Under the pieces are notes generated by a model that ran no database searches, was not told the origin of the DNA, and worked only from the letters and a program-made list of their open reading frames with translations. A program made the position numbers and the translations under genes. 34,254 nt of DNA from Micrococcales bacterium (GTDB lineage Bacteria; Actinomycetota; Actinomycetes; Actinomycetales; Microbacteriaceae), in the NCBI GenBank assembly GCA_947489135.1, contig CANLCU010000009.1, positions 1 through 34,254 of the forward strand, written 5' to 3'. Position 1 is the first letter of the stretch. Every line of letters begins with the position of its first letter. Shown piece after piece: positions 1-5,787 of this stretch.

Positions 1-365
1 TTGACCGACTTAGGCCCCTGCTCACGGATGATTGCTGAAATCTTCTTAGCCTCAGGCTGTTCGATGCCATCTTTTAGTGTGGCTTCGATACGGAATTCTT
101 TACCTGAAGGAAAAGGCTTGCCGTCATCAAGGCTCTTTAGTGAGATGCCGCGCTTTACTAGCTTGCTCTGGAATACATCCAGAATTGCCTTTACGCGTTC
201 TTCGCTGTTTGCCTTCATCAGGATTTTGTCGCCTGACCATTCAATAGATGCACCAACACCTTTGAAGTCGTAGCGCTGTTCAATCTCTTTTTGAGCCTGG
301 GTTAGAGCGTTAGACGCTTCTTGCTTGTCAACTTTGCTGACTATGTCGAATGAGGAATCTGCCAT
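1..365 (-). CDS. yajQ: YajQ-family nucleotide-binding protein, 3' part missing
   Basis: The gene starts at ATG (365-363) and runs off the left edge after 121 codons of a family that is usually about 160-165 residues. The protein opens MADSSFDIVSKVD, matching the YajQ signature PSFDIVSxVD. It continues with RYDFKGVGASIEW near residues 31-43 and KRGISLKSLDDGKPF near 72-86, the expected order for the first ferredoxin-like domain and the beginning of the second. YajQ proteins (UPF0234) bind nucleotides, cyclic di-GMP in some bacteria, and have been linked to transcription regulation. Here the role is known only from the family. The gene lies 18 nt downstream of the LacI-type regulator on the same strand, so the two may share a transcript. 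I see no strong Shine-Dalgarno sequence. Confidence 0.9.
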   Translation of the reverse strand, partial: MADSSFDIVSKVDKQEASNALTQAQKEIEQRYDFKGVGASIEWSGDKILMKANSEERVKAILDVFQSKLVKRGISLKSLDDGKPFPSGKEFRIEATLKDGIEQPEAKKISAIIREQGPKSV

Positions 366-383
366 AAGAGTGATTCTAACTAA

Positions 384-1406
384 CTACTGGGCTGAAGCAG
401 CTCTGGCTGTGCTGCTACGAACAATTAATTCGATAGGCCACTCAGTCACATCAGGTACGGTCTGGTTTGGGTTATCCAATAGTTCAAGCATGGTCTTAGC
501 CATAAGCTCACCCTGACCCACAACATTCTGGTTGATTGTTGTAATGCCAAAGAAGTCTGCAAGCTCGTGGTTGTCCACCCCAACAATAGATAGATCAGCA
601 GGAACGCTTAGACCTAAGTCTTTAGCTGCTAGCAATACTCCCACTGCTAATTCATCAGAAGAAGCAAAGATAGCGGTTGGTGCATTGTGCGGATCACCTA
701 GAAGATTCTTTGCAGCCGCATAACCTTCGCTAATTGCATATCTAGGTACTGCTCTATACCAACCAGGTCGTGGCTCAATGCCGGCTTCTCTTAGAGCTTC
801 TTCGTAGCCAACTTTTCTAACGTCGAAGACTTTATAGAAGTTATCGGTTGATTCGCTCTGACCAATCATTGCGATCTTGGTGTGACCCATGGAAATCAAG
901 TGGTTGGTAGCAAGAGCACCTGCAGCATGGTCATTAATTCTGATTGTCTTTGCACCAACAACAGAACCACCTAATGAAACCAAAGGCTTGTTCACATTTG
1001 TAAGTGCAGCAATCTCTTCTTCACTCATCTTTACTGAAACACAGATAACAGCATCTACTCTCTTTCGAGGGAGTGACTTAGTGAAGATAGATTTACGGTG
1101 CTCATCTCCTGAGGAGAGGTTATAAAGAGTTACGTCATAACCAGCTGCAACTAGTTCTCTGTCGATAGCTTCTAGAACTGTTGCAAAGAACCAACGGTCA
1201 ACATAAGGAACTACAACACCAATGTTCTTAGTTCTACCAGTTACAAGTGTGTAGGCAGAAGCTGAAGGGACATAACCCATGCGATCAGCTACTGATTGAA
1301 CTAGTTCCTTGGTCTCGATAGAAACATAGTCCTTGCCACTTAGTGCTCTTGAAACAGTTGCTGTTGAGACCCCAGCCTCACGAGCAACATCAACTATGCC
1401 AGCCAC
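384..1406 (-). CDS. LacI-family transcriptional regulator
   Basis: This 340-residue protein has the full LacI layout. An N-terminal helix-turn-helix, IVDVAREAGVSTATVSRALS, spans residues 4-23. A hinge helix follows around residues 45-60, and then a periplasmic-binding-protein-like sensor domain (TKNIGVVVPYVDRWFF near residue 59, SIVGVDNHELADFF near 270). Length is typical. The start is GTG at 1406, preceded by AAAAGG on the minus strand at a normal distance. Such proteins bind palindromes with a central CG and respond to sugars or their derivatives. No transporter or sugar gene adjoins it. However, a LacI-type palindrome with TGTAA/TTACA arms lies between the GH13 genes at 24168-24185, and TGTAA/TTACA half-sites occur in this gene's own upstream region. 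Control of those GH13 genes is therefore a guess only. yajQ follows 18 nt downstream. Confidence 0.93.
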   Translation of the reverse strand: MAGIVDVAREAGVSTATVSRALSGKDYVSIETKELVQSVADRMGYVPSASAYTLVTGRTKNIGVVVPYVDRWFFATVLEAIDRELVAAGYDVTLYNLSSGDEHRKSIFTKSLPRKRVDAVICVSVKMSEEEIAALTNVNKPLVSLGGSVVGAKTIRINDHAAGALATNHLISMGHTKIAMIGQSESTDNFYKVFDVRKVGYEEALREAGIEPRPGWYRAVPRYAISEGYAAAKNLLGDPHNAPTAIFASSDELAVGVLLAAKDLGLSVPADLSIVGVDNHELADFFGITTINQNVVGQGELMAKTMLELLDNPNQTVPDVTEWPIELIVRSSTARAASAQ

Positions 1407-1548
1407 TTAAAACCTTTTCTGTAAATGTATGCAAATCCCTATGTAATCTATCTGCCCTTACACACCCTTACAGGTAAGAAGACCACATTGAGACCTATTC
1501 GTTGCATAAAGGCGATTAGCGGAGAAGACCAAATTTCAGGTATTGTTG

Positions 1549-1672
1549 AGAAGCACCCGTCCGGCTGATTACAGGCGGCCGGGAGCACTGGCTAGTTACC
1601 CAAGCGGCCAAAGGGATCTGACTGTAAATCAGCCGGCTCAGCCTTCGGGGGTTCGAATCCCTCACTAGCCAC
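1549..1672. repeat. Direct repeat, left copy (contains tRNA-Tyr 1)
   Basis: These 124 bp are identical to 5568-5691. The similarity extends leftward to 1535 with only two mismatches (138 bp in all, paired with 5554-5691). The repeat includes about 41 bp of tRNA upstream sequence, the whole 82-nt tRNA-Tyr, and a single base beyond the discriminator base. The flanks then diverge completely. It is either an attachment-site type duplication around an inserted island or the trace of a tandem tRNA duplication. Confidence 0.9.
1590..1671 (+). tRNA. tRNA-Tyr (GTA), copy 1
   Basis: The acceptor arms GGCTAGT (1590-1596) and ACTAGCC (1664-1670) pair, with A1671 as discriminator. The anticodon loop CTGTAAA gives anticodon GTA. 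A long variable arm makes it a class II tRNA, as expected for bacterial tRNA-Tyr, and the T-loop TTCGAAT is intact. CCA is not encoded. The gene is identical to copy 2 at 5609-5690. No T-rich terminator follows this copy. The chromosomal-type terminator lies after copy 2, and a hairpin without a T tract (1683-1711) stands here instead. Confidence 0.97.
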
Positions 1673-1682
1673 ACTGTTTTGA

Positions 1683-1711
1683 CTCGAGGCATGCTTCTTA
1701 CATGTCTCGAG
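1683..1711 (+). other. Hairpin just downstream of tRNA-Tyr copy 1
   Basis: CTCGAGGCATG (1683-1693) pairs with CATGTCTCGAG (1701-1711) over 11 bp with one G-T wobble and a 7-nt loop. There is no T tract after it, so it is not a typical terminator. It may aid 3'-end formation of the tRNA or mark the island edge. Confidence 0.5.
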
Positions 1712-1784
1712 ATCAGAACCTCATTGATCTAGATGCTGGAAAGTTGCCAATTCGAGGATCTCATTCACATTTCTTCTAAAATCT

Positions 1785-1813
1785 TTCACAAAACTTAAGA
1801 TCTGTGTAATACT
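1785..1813 (+). promoter_or_regulatory. Promoter of the structured RNA
   Basis: A -35 TTCACA (1785-1790), a 17-nt spacer and a -10 AATACT (1808-1813) preceded by an extended TG at 1805-1806. The predicted start, about 1819-1821, falls just before the outer stem of the RNA at 1825. Confidence 0.55.
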
Positions 1814-1819
1814 AAAAGC

Positions 1820-1897
1820 ACAAAGACCCGATTACCGAACTGTCACCGTATGGTGTGCGTGTCTCCCCGAGAGACTAGGTATCGGGTCGATTTCTTT
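1820..1897 (+). ncRNA. Small structured RNA (three-way junction) next to DUF3800 gene
   Basis: The outer stem GACCCGAT (1825-1832) pairs perfectly with ATCGGGTC (1881-1888). Two hairpins lie inside: CACC-GTAT-GGTG (1844-1855) and GTCTC-CCCGA-GAGAC (1861-1875). Together they make a three-way junction. A promoter sits immediately upstream, and the T-rich sequence GATTTCTTT (1889-1897) follows the outer stem, so the whole looks like an independent RNA of about 75-80 nt on the plus strand. It converges on the DUF3800 gene, whose stop is at 1907. From memory, a 2017 survey of structured RNAs named several distinct 'DUF3800' RNA motifs because they occur beside such genes; I cannot confirm a match. 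The same fold could also act as a terminator for the minus-strand gene. Confidence 0.6.
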
Positions 1898-1906
1898 AAC
1901 GGCTCC

Positions 1907-2572
1907 TTATGGCACCTTCCAAAAATCCGACTTCCCATGGCTCGAAAATGGAGCAAGCATGGCTTTGTAAGAAGCTTGGTTTTTGTCCGATGTGTCGCTT
2001 GAGCGTCTTATGCAACCGGCGAACATGTCAGCAACCTGAATCAAAGAGTCGGTGTGAGATTTTACATAACTAACTTTTCTAATGAATTCAGTACCAGATT
2101 TATTCACCTCTGCCAGCAAGTATTTTCTAGCCGCAGACCTGTATTCTCGACTGCCTGTTCCATCAATTTTTACAGTGGCACCTTGGATAGTTCCTCCCGA
2201 ATTGGTTAGGACAAGTTGAATCACGTAGTTGTAGAAGGACTCAGTGCCATTTTGAAAGACATGCCTATCAATTGTTCTTTTATCCACCACTATGGATCGG
2301 ATAAAGAATAATTCAGGATTTAGCGAACTGAAGAATCTTTTCTGCAATTCGAGCTTTGTCTTGGAAAACTTAAATTCACTGTGACTTGACCTGCCAAGCT
2401 CATTACGAAGCTGTTTCACCAGGTGAGCAGTATGTTCTGCGTTCTCCGCCGACTCGAAGACGCAGCAAGCGATGACAAATAGATGGCTTGAACCGCTCTC
2501 AAGCTTGAAACCCGCATCGCCTGAGTCATCGATGAACACATACATTTGCTCAAGTGTAGGCGAATCATGCAT
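1907..2572 (-). CDS. DUF3800 domain protein
   Basis: The 221-residue protein shows the DUF3800 hallmarks. YVFIDDSGDAGF stands near the N-terminus with acidic residues D15 and D16, HLFVIACCVFE follows at 30-40, KIDGTGSREYRS is at 135-146 (D137), and DSLIQVADMFAGCIRR is at 175-190, resembling the C-terminal DxxAG block. The scattered acidic residues suggest an RNase H-like nuclease fold, but the family's activity is not established to my knowledge. I chose ATG 2572 because GAAGG lies 7 nt upstream. A TTG at 2590 would add six residues and lacks a ribosome site. The gene starts 73 nt after the XRE-TPR regulator ends, on the same strand, so the pair may be co-transcribed. A structured RNA faces its 3' end. 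DUF3800 genes are common on mobile elements, which fits the island setting. Confidence 0.85.
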   Translation of the reverse strand: MHDSPTLEQMYVFIDDSGDAGFKLESGSSHLFVIACCVFESAENAEHTAHLVKQLRNELGRSSHSEFKFSKTKLELQKRFFSSLNPELFFIRSIVVDKRTIDRHVFQNGTESFYNYVIQLVLTNSGGTIQGATVKIDGTGSREYRSAARKYLLAEVNKSGTEFIRKVSYVKSHTDSLIQVADMFAGCIRRSSDTSDKNQASYKAMLAPFSSHGKSDFWKVP

Positions 2573-2645
2573 CGAACGGCCTTCGCCCAAGACGTATTGG
2601 GGACACCCAGAAACCAGATACTCTCAGCTGCGCAAGCAGCACTTC

Positions 2646-3902
2646 TTACGTAAGTTGTCTAGCAGCTTCACGCTTCAGACTTACGCCAGCGGCATCAACC
2701 GAGTTGCGGTAGCACTCTAAAGCGTGATCTGATTGATCTAGGCCCTCGTAAACCTCTGCCATCTGAGCCCAGATTTTGGCTGTTGCACGAGACTTATTGT
2801 TGTCTTTTAGAAGTGAGGCAGCTTCAAGAAGGAGGTTCAGCGGCCGTGATTCAACTTTGCAAGCCAGAAGTACTTGAGCGTTGTCAACCAATCGCTCAGC
2901 TTTTTCCAGTTTTGGTAAGTGATTGCAGTAACTCAACGATTCATTAGCCTTTGAAACAGAACTTTCAATTTCCCCTCTCAGGAGGTAGGCCATTGCGAGA
3001 GTGTTCAGGGTGTTGGCAAGGTCTGCATCGCTTTTCTCTAGACCAAAGAGTTCAATTATTTGAAGTAAGTCTGCGATGTCGCTGTCACTAGGAACTCTGT
3101 TTGTCAGGCATGAAATAAAAATGGACCCCTGGATAAGGCGGGCCTGGGACATCTTGCGATCGAGCCCTGCAATAAGTTGGCTCGCACCTACAATCTGTTC
3201 TCTTGCTTGAACGAAGTCCCCGCGCTCATATGAAACCTGGCTTGCAGACCAAAGACCTACAACTGCGTCCCAGGTTGTGTCTACTGAATCTGGTCTGGAT
3301 TTGATCAATTCACTAGCTTTGGTCAGATCTCCAACCGCTAGGTAAACAGAGGAAAGAGTTGCTTTAGTTTCAAGCTGTAGTGATGTGGTGTCGAAGTTTT
3401 GCTGAGCAAGGTGTTCAAGGTGCTGCTGACCCCAATATATTGCTGAATAGAAATCGCCGTGATTTCTTTCAAGCCTTATTAAGCCCAAGACTGCTCGCTG
3501 GAGAGACTTGACGGGAAGCGATTTATTTCTAGCAGCGGTCTCTAATGCTGAAATCGCTACCTGGTTGTCTCCATCTCTCACAGCGATCAAACCTTGAAGG
3601 AGTAGGGCTTCATTCTCATTCTTGAGGCGTGGTAGCCATAGCTTGGCAGCCCGAGAGGAGTTGTTTTGAAGCTCCAGGCATGCCTGAAGTAACTCGGTTG
3701 ACTCAGATTTGCTCGGAGCGTCTTCGTCTGAAATGCCTAGTCTGAGGTGGATGGCCCCCAAGATCTCAGGGCTAGCATTTCGTTGACCGCGTTCTATAAG
3801 GGATAGGAGGCTAACCGAGCAAATGCCTTTAGCAGTATCTTCAAGGGACCGCCCAGCCCGAAGCCTTGCCTGCCTCAAATATTGTTTGTCAAAGTCTTTC
3901 AC
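2646..3902 (-). CDS. XRE-HTH/TPR regulator, RRNPP-like
   Basis: This 418-residue protein has an N-terminal Cro/C1-type helix-turn-helix (about residues 8-58, including SLEDTAKGICSVSLLSLIERG) followed by an all-helical region to the C-terminus. That region has repeated 34-residue-like units, e.g. ETKATLSSVYLAVGDLTKASELI and LANTLNTLAMAYLLRGEIES, consistent with tetratricopeptide repeats. HTH plus a long TPR array is the architecture of the RRNPP family (Rgg, PlcR, PrgX, ComR), whose TPR groove binds short imported signalling peptides. The start is GTG at 3902. The gene is divergent from a 31-codon peptide gene, with a perfect inverted repeat at 3951-3975 between them. This is the typical setting of a pheromone receptor and its peptide. 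Peptide binding is inference. It could instead be a TPR regulator responding to something else, but the HTH and TPR calls are sound. Confidence 0.85.
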   Translation of the reverse strand: MKDFDKQYLRQARLRAGRSLEDTAKGICSVSLLSLIERGQRNASPEILGAIHLRLGISDEDAPSKSESTELLQACLELQNNSSRAAKLWLPRLKNENEALLLQGLIAVRDGDNQVAISALETAARNKSLPVKSLQRAVLGLIRLERNHGDFYSAIYWGQQHLEHLAQQNFDTTSLQLETKATLSSVYLAVGDLTKASELIKSRPDSVDTTWDAVVGLWSASQVSYERGDFVQAREQIVGASQLIAGLDRKMSQARLIQGSIFISCLTNRVPSDSDIADLLQIIELFGLEKSDADLANTLNTLAMAYLLRGEIESSVSKANESLSYCNHLPKLEKAERLVDNAQVLLACKVESRPLNLLLEAASLLKDNNKSRATAKIWAQMAEVYEGLDQSDHALECYRNSVDAAGVSLKREAARQLT

Positions 3903-3916
3903 AAGACAACACTATC

Positions 3917-3947
3917 TTGACAAAATAGCTCAGAGAGCGTGTATGCT
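3917..3947 (+). promoter_or_regulatory. Candidate promoter of the peptide gene
   Basis: TTGACA (3917-3922) and TATGCT (3942-3947) are separated by 19 nt, longer than optimal. The predicted start, near 3954, falls inside the inverted repeat at 3951-3975. Non-optimal spacing plus an operator over the start is compatible with tight regulation. Confidence 0.45.
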
Positions 3948-3950
3948 CTT

Positions 3951-3975
3951 CATGTGTCAAAAATATTGACACATG
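3951..3975. promoter_or_regulatory. Perfect inverted repeat, likely operator of the XRE-TPR regulator
   Basis: CATGTGTCAA (3951-3960) and TTGACACATG (3966-3975) are exact reverse complements around the 5-nt centre AAATA. The repeat is the most conspicuous palindrome in the 92-nt gap between the divergent regulator and peptide genes. A second, weaker repeat CAAGA-N8-TCTTG (3902-3919) covers the regulator's own start codon. Confidence 0.7.
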
Positions 3976-3994
3976 TGAAATACAAGGGGCCAAA

Positions 3995-4090
3995 ATGATC
4001 GAGTTTATTTACTTTCTCATCACTGGGGGACAATCGAGTCAATACGAAATCACGACAACAGGCACTCCTGTCTGCTGCGAGTTCGAATAA
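3995..4090 (+). CDS. Short peptide, candidate signalling (pheromone) precursor
   Basis: The 31-codon reading frame starts at ATG 3995 with a good ribosome site (AAGGGG about 7 nt upstream) and ends at TAA 4090. The product begins MIEFIYFLI, a short hydrophobic stretch, then GGQSSQYEITTTG and ends TPVCCEFE with two adjacent cysteines. It is encoded directly opposite an HTH-TPR regulator and downstream of a perfect inverted repeat, the usual place of peptide pheromone genes in RRNPP systems. The first gene for an exported protein follows 18 nt later, so the peptide probably heads a three-gene transcript. It is too short for similarity to be judged. Alternatives are a leader peptide, a small toxin or a ribosomal-peptide precursor (the T-rich C-terminus with CC would suit that), though no modifying enzyme is encoded nearby. 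Confidence 0.6.
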   Translation: MIEFIYFLITGGQSSQYEITTTGTPVCCEFE

Positions 4091-4108
4091 AAATAAAAAG
4101 GGGTAGCT

Positions 4109-4714
4109 GTGTCAAAAAAACAAATTGCACTGGCATTACTGATTCTAGGCATTGTGGGGTTTTCCGCCCAAGGTATCTATGCACAGGTGCAGAAATCAAA
4201 TTCAATCTCTCAATGGGACAATCTCAAGCCAAAACTAGAGGAAAGTCTTGCTGATGTCGGTGACGAGCAACTGGTCGAATCCTTGAGGGGAAGAATCGTA
4301 GAGCTCATGGAGGCAAGGGCTACTTTGTCGAACGTTGATGTGACAACTGCTCAAAGGACTGATCTGGAATCATCCTCAGAGATACGTCAGACCGTTGAAG
4401 AGCTGGTGTCAAAAGTTTGGACCTCCAGAAACCTAGCAAAAAGAACTGACGACATAGTAGCTGGTTGGAACATTGCAAAATTGCATCCAAACTATAGACC
4501 ATTTACAAACGCTAAGTACGTGTTGGATTCTTGGCAAGGAATACGAGTTGCGGAAGGCGGACTTTCAGCAGAAGCTATTGTGACAGGTACAATGACATAC
4601 GTTTACGACGACGGAGCTATCGCTGACAGCCTCGATCAAAGTCAAATTAAAGTTGTCAAAGAAAACGGAATTTGGCTCCTCGATGAAACTGTCATGGTGT
4701 ACGTGGGGCGATGA
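4109..4714 (+). CDS. Exported protein of unknown function, NTF2-like C-terminus
   Basis: The 201-residue protein starts at GTG 4109 with AAAAGGGG upstream. MSKKQIALALLILGIVGFSA followed by QGIYA is a signal peptide or membrane anchor (cleavage possible after residue 25). Residues about 30-110 are predicted helical, rich in E, L and R. The last 70 or so residues (FTNAKYVLDSWQGIRVAEGG, then AIVTGTMTYVYDDG, then IKVVKENGIWLLDE) read like the curved sheet of an NTF2/SnoaL-type domain, with the typical 'variable strand then KVVKENGIWLLD' ending. I do not recognise a named family. The stop overlaps the next start as ATGA (4711-4714), so the two are translationally coupled. It may assist or anchor the amidase encoded next, but that is only context. 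Confidence 0.8.
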   Translation: MSKKQIALALLILGIVGFSAQGIYAQVQKSNSISQWDNLKPKLEESLADVGDEQLVESLRGRIVELMEARATLSNVDVTTAQRTDLESSSEIRQTVEELVSKVWTSRNLAKRTDDIVAGWNIAKLHPNYRPFTNAKYVLDSWQGIRVAEGGLSAEAIVTGTMTYVYDDGAIADSLDQSQIKVVKENGIWLLDETVMVYVGR

Positions 4715-5406
4715 AATTGATGAAGAAGAGGACGGCCGTTCTAATTTCGGCAATTTTTGCCTTCCAGGCAGGGTGGGCTGGATCTTCGAGCGCAAGCACG
4801 TTGGGTTATACATACAACAGAGCAGCTGCAGTCGCCTATGCAAATAAGTGGTCATGCAATGGGAGCACATCATGTCGAAACGGCGATTACCAAAACCTTG
4901 GAGATGAAGACTGTACCAACTTTGTCTCTCAGGCTCTATTCGCCGGAGGCGTAACTGAAGTAAAAACTGGCCAGGGCTTCGAGCAGTGGTGGTACGACGG
5001 CTATGAAGGCCTATGGCTAATTGGACCCTTGAACCGCTCCCTAAGCTGGGGTCTGGTCACGAACCTTTCAACTCATCTACAAGCAACAGGAAGGGCCACC
5101 GGAGTTACTCTCACCAACATGACAACAAAGTACTCTGGAGCTCATTCCGCAGGCGGTGATATTTTTATGTATGACTGGGGGAAAGGCGAAGGCTATTCAC
5201 ACATGGCGTTATCTACTGGGCGTGAAACTTACTACCCGTATACAGATCCAATATACGGGTCTTACACAAACATCACCGGTGGTTCAGGAGATTCAATTTC
5301 CCAACATTCAACCGATAGGGATCATGCTCCTTGGAATTGGGGATATTGGACAACCACATTGGAATACCGCGCAAAATACAGGGTCAAGCTCCTAAAAATG
5401 AATTAA
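4711..5406 (+). CDS. Secreted amidase-domain protein (Amidase_6-like)
   Basis: The protein has 231 residues. Residues 1-29 form a signal peptide (KLMKKR, then the hydrophobic TAVLISAIFAFQAGWAG and SSSA). The mature part opens with YNRAAAVAYANKW, followed by GDEDCTNFVSQALFAGG at 64-80 with the probable catalytic Cys68, and GYSHMALSTG at 161-170 with the probable catalytic His164. This is the layout of the Amidase_6 family (PF12671), NlpC/P60-like cysteine hydrolases suggested to act on cell-wall or other amide bonds. The protein is short for multidomain members and appears to be the domain alone. It starts within the previous gene's stop (ATGA overlap). Being last in the peptide-headed operon, it may be the output of the circuit, for example wall remodelling, lysis or peptide maturation. 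The true substrate is unknown. Confidence 0.82.
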   Translation: MKLMKKRTAVLISAIFAFQAGWAGSSSASTLGYTYNRAAAVAYANKWSCNGSTSCRNGDYQNLGDEDCTNFVSQALFAGGVTEVKTGQGFEQWWYDGYEGLWLIGPLNRSLSWGLVTNLSTHLQATGRATGVTLTNMTTKYSGAHSAGGDIFMYDWGKGEGYSHMALSTGRETYYPYTDPIYGSYTNITGGSGDSISQHSTDRDHAPWNWGYWTTTLEYRAKYRVKLLKMN

Positions 5407-5531
5407 AACAACGATTCCCAGTACCTCAAACACTGTTCCTGATTCTGGGCATTCCAGTAATAGCAGCAGTTAGTTTCTTGGTTGGACCACCTAAGCGTTA
5501 CAAGTTCAACCCAAGGTTGGCTCTCGACTAG
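5331..5531 (+). other. Doubtful small reading frame with one membrane segment
   Basis: An open frame continues past the amidase stop in another frame and encodes one clear hydrophobic segment, TLFLILGIPVIAAVSFLVG, followed by PPKRYKFNPRLALD and a stop at 5531. Only TTG codons (5331, 5337, 5346) inside the amidase gene are available as starts, and none has a ribosome site. It is either a small overlapping membrane-protein gene or the 3' remnant of a larger one. I favour a remnant. Confidence 0.25.
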
Positions 5532-5567
5532 ACCAGCTAACTCGAAGAGGATATTCAGGTATTCTTT

Positions 5568-5691
5568 AGAAGCACCCGTCCGGCTGATTACAGGCGGCCG
5601 GGAGCACTGGCTAGTTACCCAAGCGGCCAAAGGGATCTGACTGTAAATCAGCCGGCTCAGCCTTCGGGGGTTCGAATCCCTCACTAGCCAC
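5568..5691. repeat. Direct repeat, right copy (contains tRNA-Tyr 2)
   Basis: Identical to 1549-1672 over 124 bp. With two mismatches the match reaches back to 5554. The mismatches lie just upstream of the tRNA (TATTGTTGAG in the left copy, TATTCTTTAG here), where promoter elements could be, so the two tRNA copies may differ in expression. Confidence 0.9.
5609..5690 (+). tRNA. tRNA-Tyr (GTA), copy 2
   Basis: An exact copy of the 82-nt tRNA-Tyr at 1590-1671, with the same GTA anticodon, class II variable arm and A discriminator. A strong terminator follows 6 nt later, so this copy retains what looks like the original chromosomal 3' flank. Confidence 0.97.
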
Positions 5692-5696
5692 GAATG

Positions 5697-5722
5697 CCCC
5701 AGCCCTCCACGGCTGGGGTTTT
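5697..5722 (+). terminator. Terminator of tRNA-Tyr copy 2
   Basis: CCCCAGCC (5697-5704) pairs with GGCTGGGG (5711-5718) around a 6-nt loop, followed by TTTTC. A classical intrinsic terminator. Confidence 0.9.
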
Positions 5723-5775
5723 CACTTTAATTAGGTCTATGCGACTTATGCGGAGTCCCGCTTAGTCTCTGGCGA

Positions 5776-5781
5776 TAGGTT
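5776..5781 (+). promoter_or_regulatory. -10 element of rarD, leaderless
   Basis: TAGGTT ends 6 nt before the GTG start at 5788, so transcription should begin at or next to the start codon. No ribosome site precedes the gene. Confidence 0.5.
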
Positions 5782-5787
5782 GTACTG

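Larger units (their letters stand above)
1549..5691. mobile_element. Putative genomic island between duplicated tRNA-Tyr genes
   Basis: Two identical 124-bp repeats holding complete tRNA-Tyr genes bracket about 3.9 kb. The content is accessory in kind: a structured RNA, DUF3800, an XRE-TPR regulator, a 31-residue peptide, and two exported proteins. Housekeeping genes lie on both sides. The right tRNA copy keeps a strong terminator, while the left copy has only a hairpin without a T tract. tRNA genes are classic integration targets, but attachment repeats normally cover only the 3' part of the tRNA, and no integrase or transposase gene is present. It could be a decayed or non-autonomous integrated element, or cargo that arrived between tandem tRNA copies. 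The island call is inference; the repeats are seen directly. Confidence 0.5.

Noticed and set aside
4565-4873. Minus-strand cysteine/histidine-rich frame across the exported-protein genes
   Set aside because: It is antisense to two coupled, well-supported genes with export signals, and its composition is typical of shadow frames.
5403-5684. Minus-strand frame across tRNA-Tyr copy 2 with a protein-like start
   Set aside because: Most of it is the reverse complement of the tRNA and its repeat. Such 'RDSNPRR' peptides are a well-known artefact over tRNA genes.
1549-5691. Search for an integrase, recombinase or transposase that would explain the island
   Set aside because: No frame in or just beside the island resembles one. 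I therefore keep the mobile-element call at moderate confidence only.
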